A stretch of 6,717 nt of DNA from Planctomycetota bacterium (lineage in GTDB: Bacteria > Planctomycetota > Planctomycetia > Pirellulales > UBA7805): the NCBI GenBank assembly GCA_014237955.1, contig JABABY010000112.1:1-6717 (forward strand). Direction: 5' to 3'. This document shows positions 6,019-6,717 of this stretch, piece after piece (position 1 is the first letter of the stretch; each line of letters starts with the position of its first letter). The notes beneath the pieces were generated by a model. The model worked only from the letters and a program-made list of their open reading frames with translations. It was not told the origin of the DNA and did not search any database. A program made the translations under genes and the position numbers.

Positions 6019-6717
6019 TCATGGAGAATCATTGGTGGTTTTGAGTACTTTCAGTCGCAACGGTTGATAGTCTGTATTGGTTAAATGCTTTACCAGTCGA
6101 CTTGCTTTGATATCGGGTTTTCCATTTTTATCCGTTGCCCGAAGCGTCAACATGTGTTCGTTTCTTGGTGTGGTCTTACTTGCCTTCATGGCCTCGACAG
6201 AGCCGAAACGATTTCCTACCGACAGGACCTCAAAGGGCCCAAGCCAATCTCCATCCGCAGCGGATGGAGAAGCTTTGCTTTGGTTGTTTCCTCCGGGAAC
6301 GAAAAAATAGACCTGATTGATTCCGGGCGTGATGTGTGAGGTAATGGTGGTCCGTGTGTCTATCGGCACCCAGATTGCCTGCTGCTTGTTTTCGAGATTA
6401 AGTCGATTTGGATGGGTCTGGAAATCCTGCCGCAGTAATAATTCTCCTCCTTCATATTTCCGGATCGATTTCTGGCCAAGAAGAGATTCCAGGTTTTTAT
6501 GGGGGTAGGCGTACACCCTTAGATTGCGTGCATTTGCTTTAGGGATATCTATTTTTTCGAGATGGGCTTTCTTGATTGGGTCTCCCAGAGCTATTTTCTG
6601 GCCCTTTCTGACGCCAATAAAGGATTCTATTTCAAATTCTTTACTTTTGTTGTTCAGGTAGACCCAGTTGAAACCCGCCCCAACGATGCCCAGCACAATT
6701 GCAATAACAAGGCCTTG
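6019..6717 (-). CDS. cpaB: CpaB/RcpC-like Tad pilus assembly protein, 5' end cut by the window edge
   Basis: The frame is open to the right edge, so the true start is outside the window; 232 residues are visible. They begin inside a membrane helix (GLVIAIVLGIVGAGF), the expected N-terminal anchor of CpaB. The next 70 residues or so (visible 28-99) resemble a SAF domain, with KGQKIALGDPI and a later EGGELLLRQDF. Residues about 114-212 resemble the RcpC/CpaB domain: AIWVPID, a PGINQVYFFV strand, FEVLSVG and HMLTLRATDKNGKPDIKASR. In Tad systems CpaB is a periplasmic protein that helps assemble or stabilise the outer-membrane channel. Sequence divergence from well-known CpaB is considerable, so the family call rests on domain order, the SAF-like pattern and position just upstream of cpaF. 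Visible residues 142-160 form a Ser/Asn/Ala/Gly-rich loop that contains the perfect palindrome described separately. A GTG at 6696 lies inside the membrane helix and is not a credible start. Confidence 0.82.
   Translation of the reverse strand, partial: QGLVIAIVLGIVGAGFNWVYLNNKSKEFEIESFIGVRKGQKIALGDPIKKAHLEKIDIPKANARNLRVYAYPHKNLESLLGQKSIRKYEGGELLLRQDFQTHPNRLNLENKQQAIWVPIDTRTTITSHITPGINQVYFFVPGGNNQSKASPSAADGDWLGPFEVLSVGNRFGSVEAMKASKTTPRNEHMLTLRATDKNGKPDIKASRLVKHLTNTDYQPLRLKVLKTTNDSP
6248..6270. repeat. Perfect 23-nt palindrome inside cpaB
   Basis: Two perfectly complementary 11-bp arms (TCTCCATCCGC and GCGGATGGAGA) flank a single central base at 6259. As RNA this would fold to a GC-rich hairpin of about 10 bp with a 3-nt loop. 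It is in frame from its first base on the coding strand and encodes SPSAADG plus most of an Asp codon, within a low-complexity loop of the CpaB-like protein. No U-run follows on the coding strand, so it is not a standard intrinsic terminator. It could be a fossil of a small palindromic insertion, an RNA-processing or attenuation hairpin, or coincidence. Confidence 0.85.

Larger units (their letters stand above)
1..6717 (-). other. Single Tad pilus plus phospho-signalling operon, both ends outside the window
   Basis: All six genes point the same way with gaps of 8, 15, 34, 17 and 21 nt, leaving no room for a convincing internal promoter in the gaps or for a terminator. Order of transcription is cpaB-like, FHA-cpaF, tadB, tadC, zinc-ribbon gene, kinase. 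Co-transcription is inferred from spacing and strand; the promoter must lie beyond 6717, and the operon end beyond position 1. The prepilin, prepilin peptidase, secretin (CpaC) and CpaE are not in this window. Confidence 0.85.

Noticed and set aside
6694..6696. GTG as the start of the CpaB-like gene
   Set aside because: The frame is open further upstream to the window edge and the GTG falls inside the hydrophobic anchor helix. The true start is most likely outside the window.
1..6717. tRNA, rRNA, CRISPR array or insertion sequence
   Set aside because: Nearly all of the window is accounted for by six coding genes; no regularly spaced repeats, transposase frame or RNA-gene pattern was seen on either strand.

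Overview
The window is one tightly packed stretch of a polycistronic operon, read entirely from the minus strand (right to left in these coordinates). It encodes the inner-membrane motor of a Tad/Flp-type pilus (type IVc pilus, type II secretion superfamily) together with Ser/Thr-phosphorylation components. Moderate GC content, a near absence of Shine-Dalgarno sequences, a zinc-ribbon protein beginning MPIELSCPRC, and a Hanks-type kinase with one membrane anchor and a small C-terminal domain all point to a planctomycete, probably Pirellulales-like. That assignment is inferred from protein style, not from a marker gene.

In transcription order the genes are: a CpaB/RcpC-like protein cut at its 5' end by the window edge (6717-6019); an FHA domain fused to a CpaF/TadA ATPase (6010-4079); TadB (4063-3131) and TadC (3096-2161), the paired T2SF-domain platform proteins; a zinc-ribbon protein with a disordered linker and one membrane helix (2143-1235); and a transmembrane Ser/Thr kinase (1213-1) cut at its 3' end by the window edge. 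The gaps between genes are 8, 15, 34, 17 and 21 nt. No promoter or terminator was recognised, and no non-coding stretch exceeds 34 nt. Both operon ends lie outside the window.

Working model: CpaF powers pilin assembly through TadB/TadC, and CpaB belongs to the periplasmic/outer-membrane part. The kinase writes phospho-threonine and the FHA domain on CpaF can read it. The zinc-ribbon protein's Ser/Thr/Pro-rich linker and CpaF's own Ser/Thr-rich C-terminal tail are candidate phospho-targets. This suggests a phospho-gated Tad pilus. The parts are visible in the sequence; the signalling link is inferred.

The most notable structure not explained by the genes is a perfect 23-nt palindrome inside the cpaB coding sequence (6248-6270), in a segment encoding a low-complexity loop.
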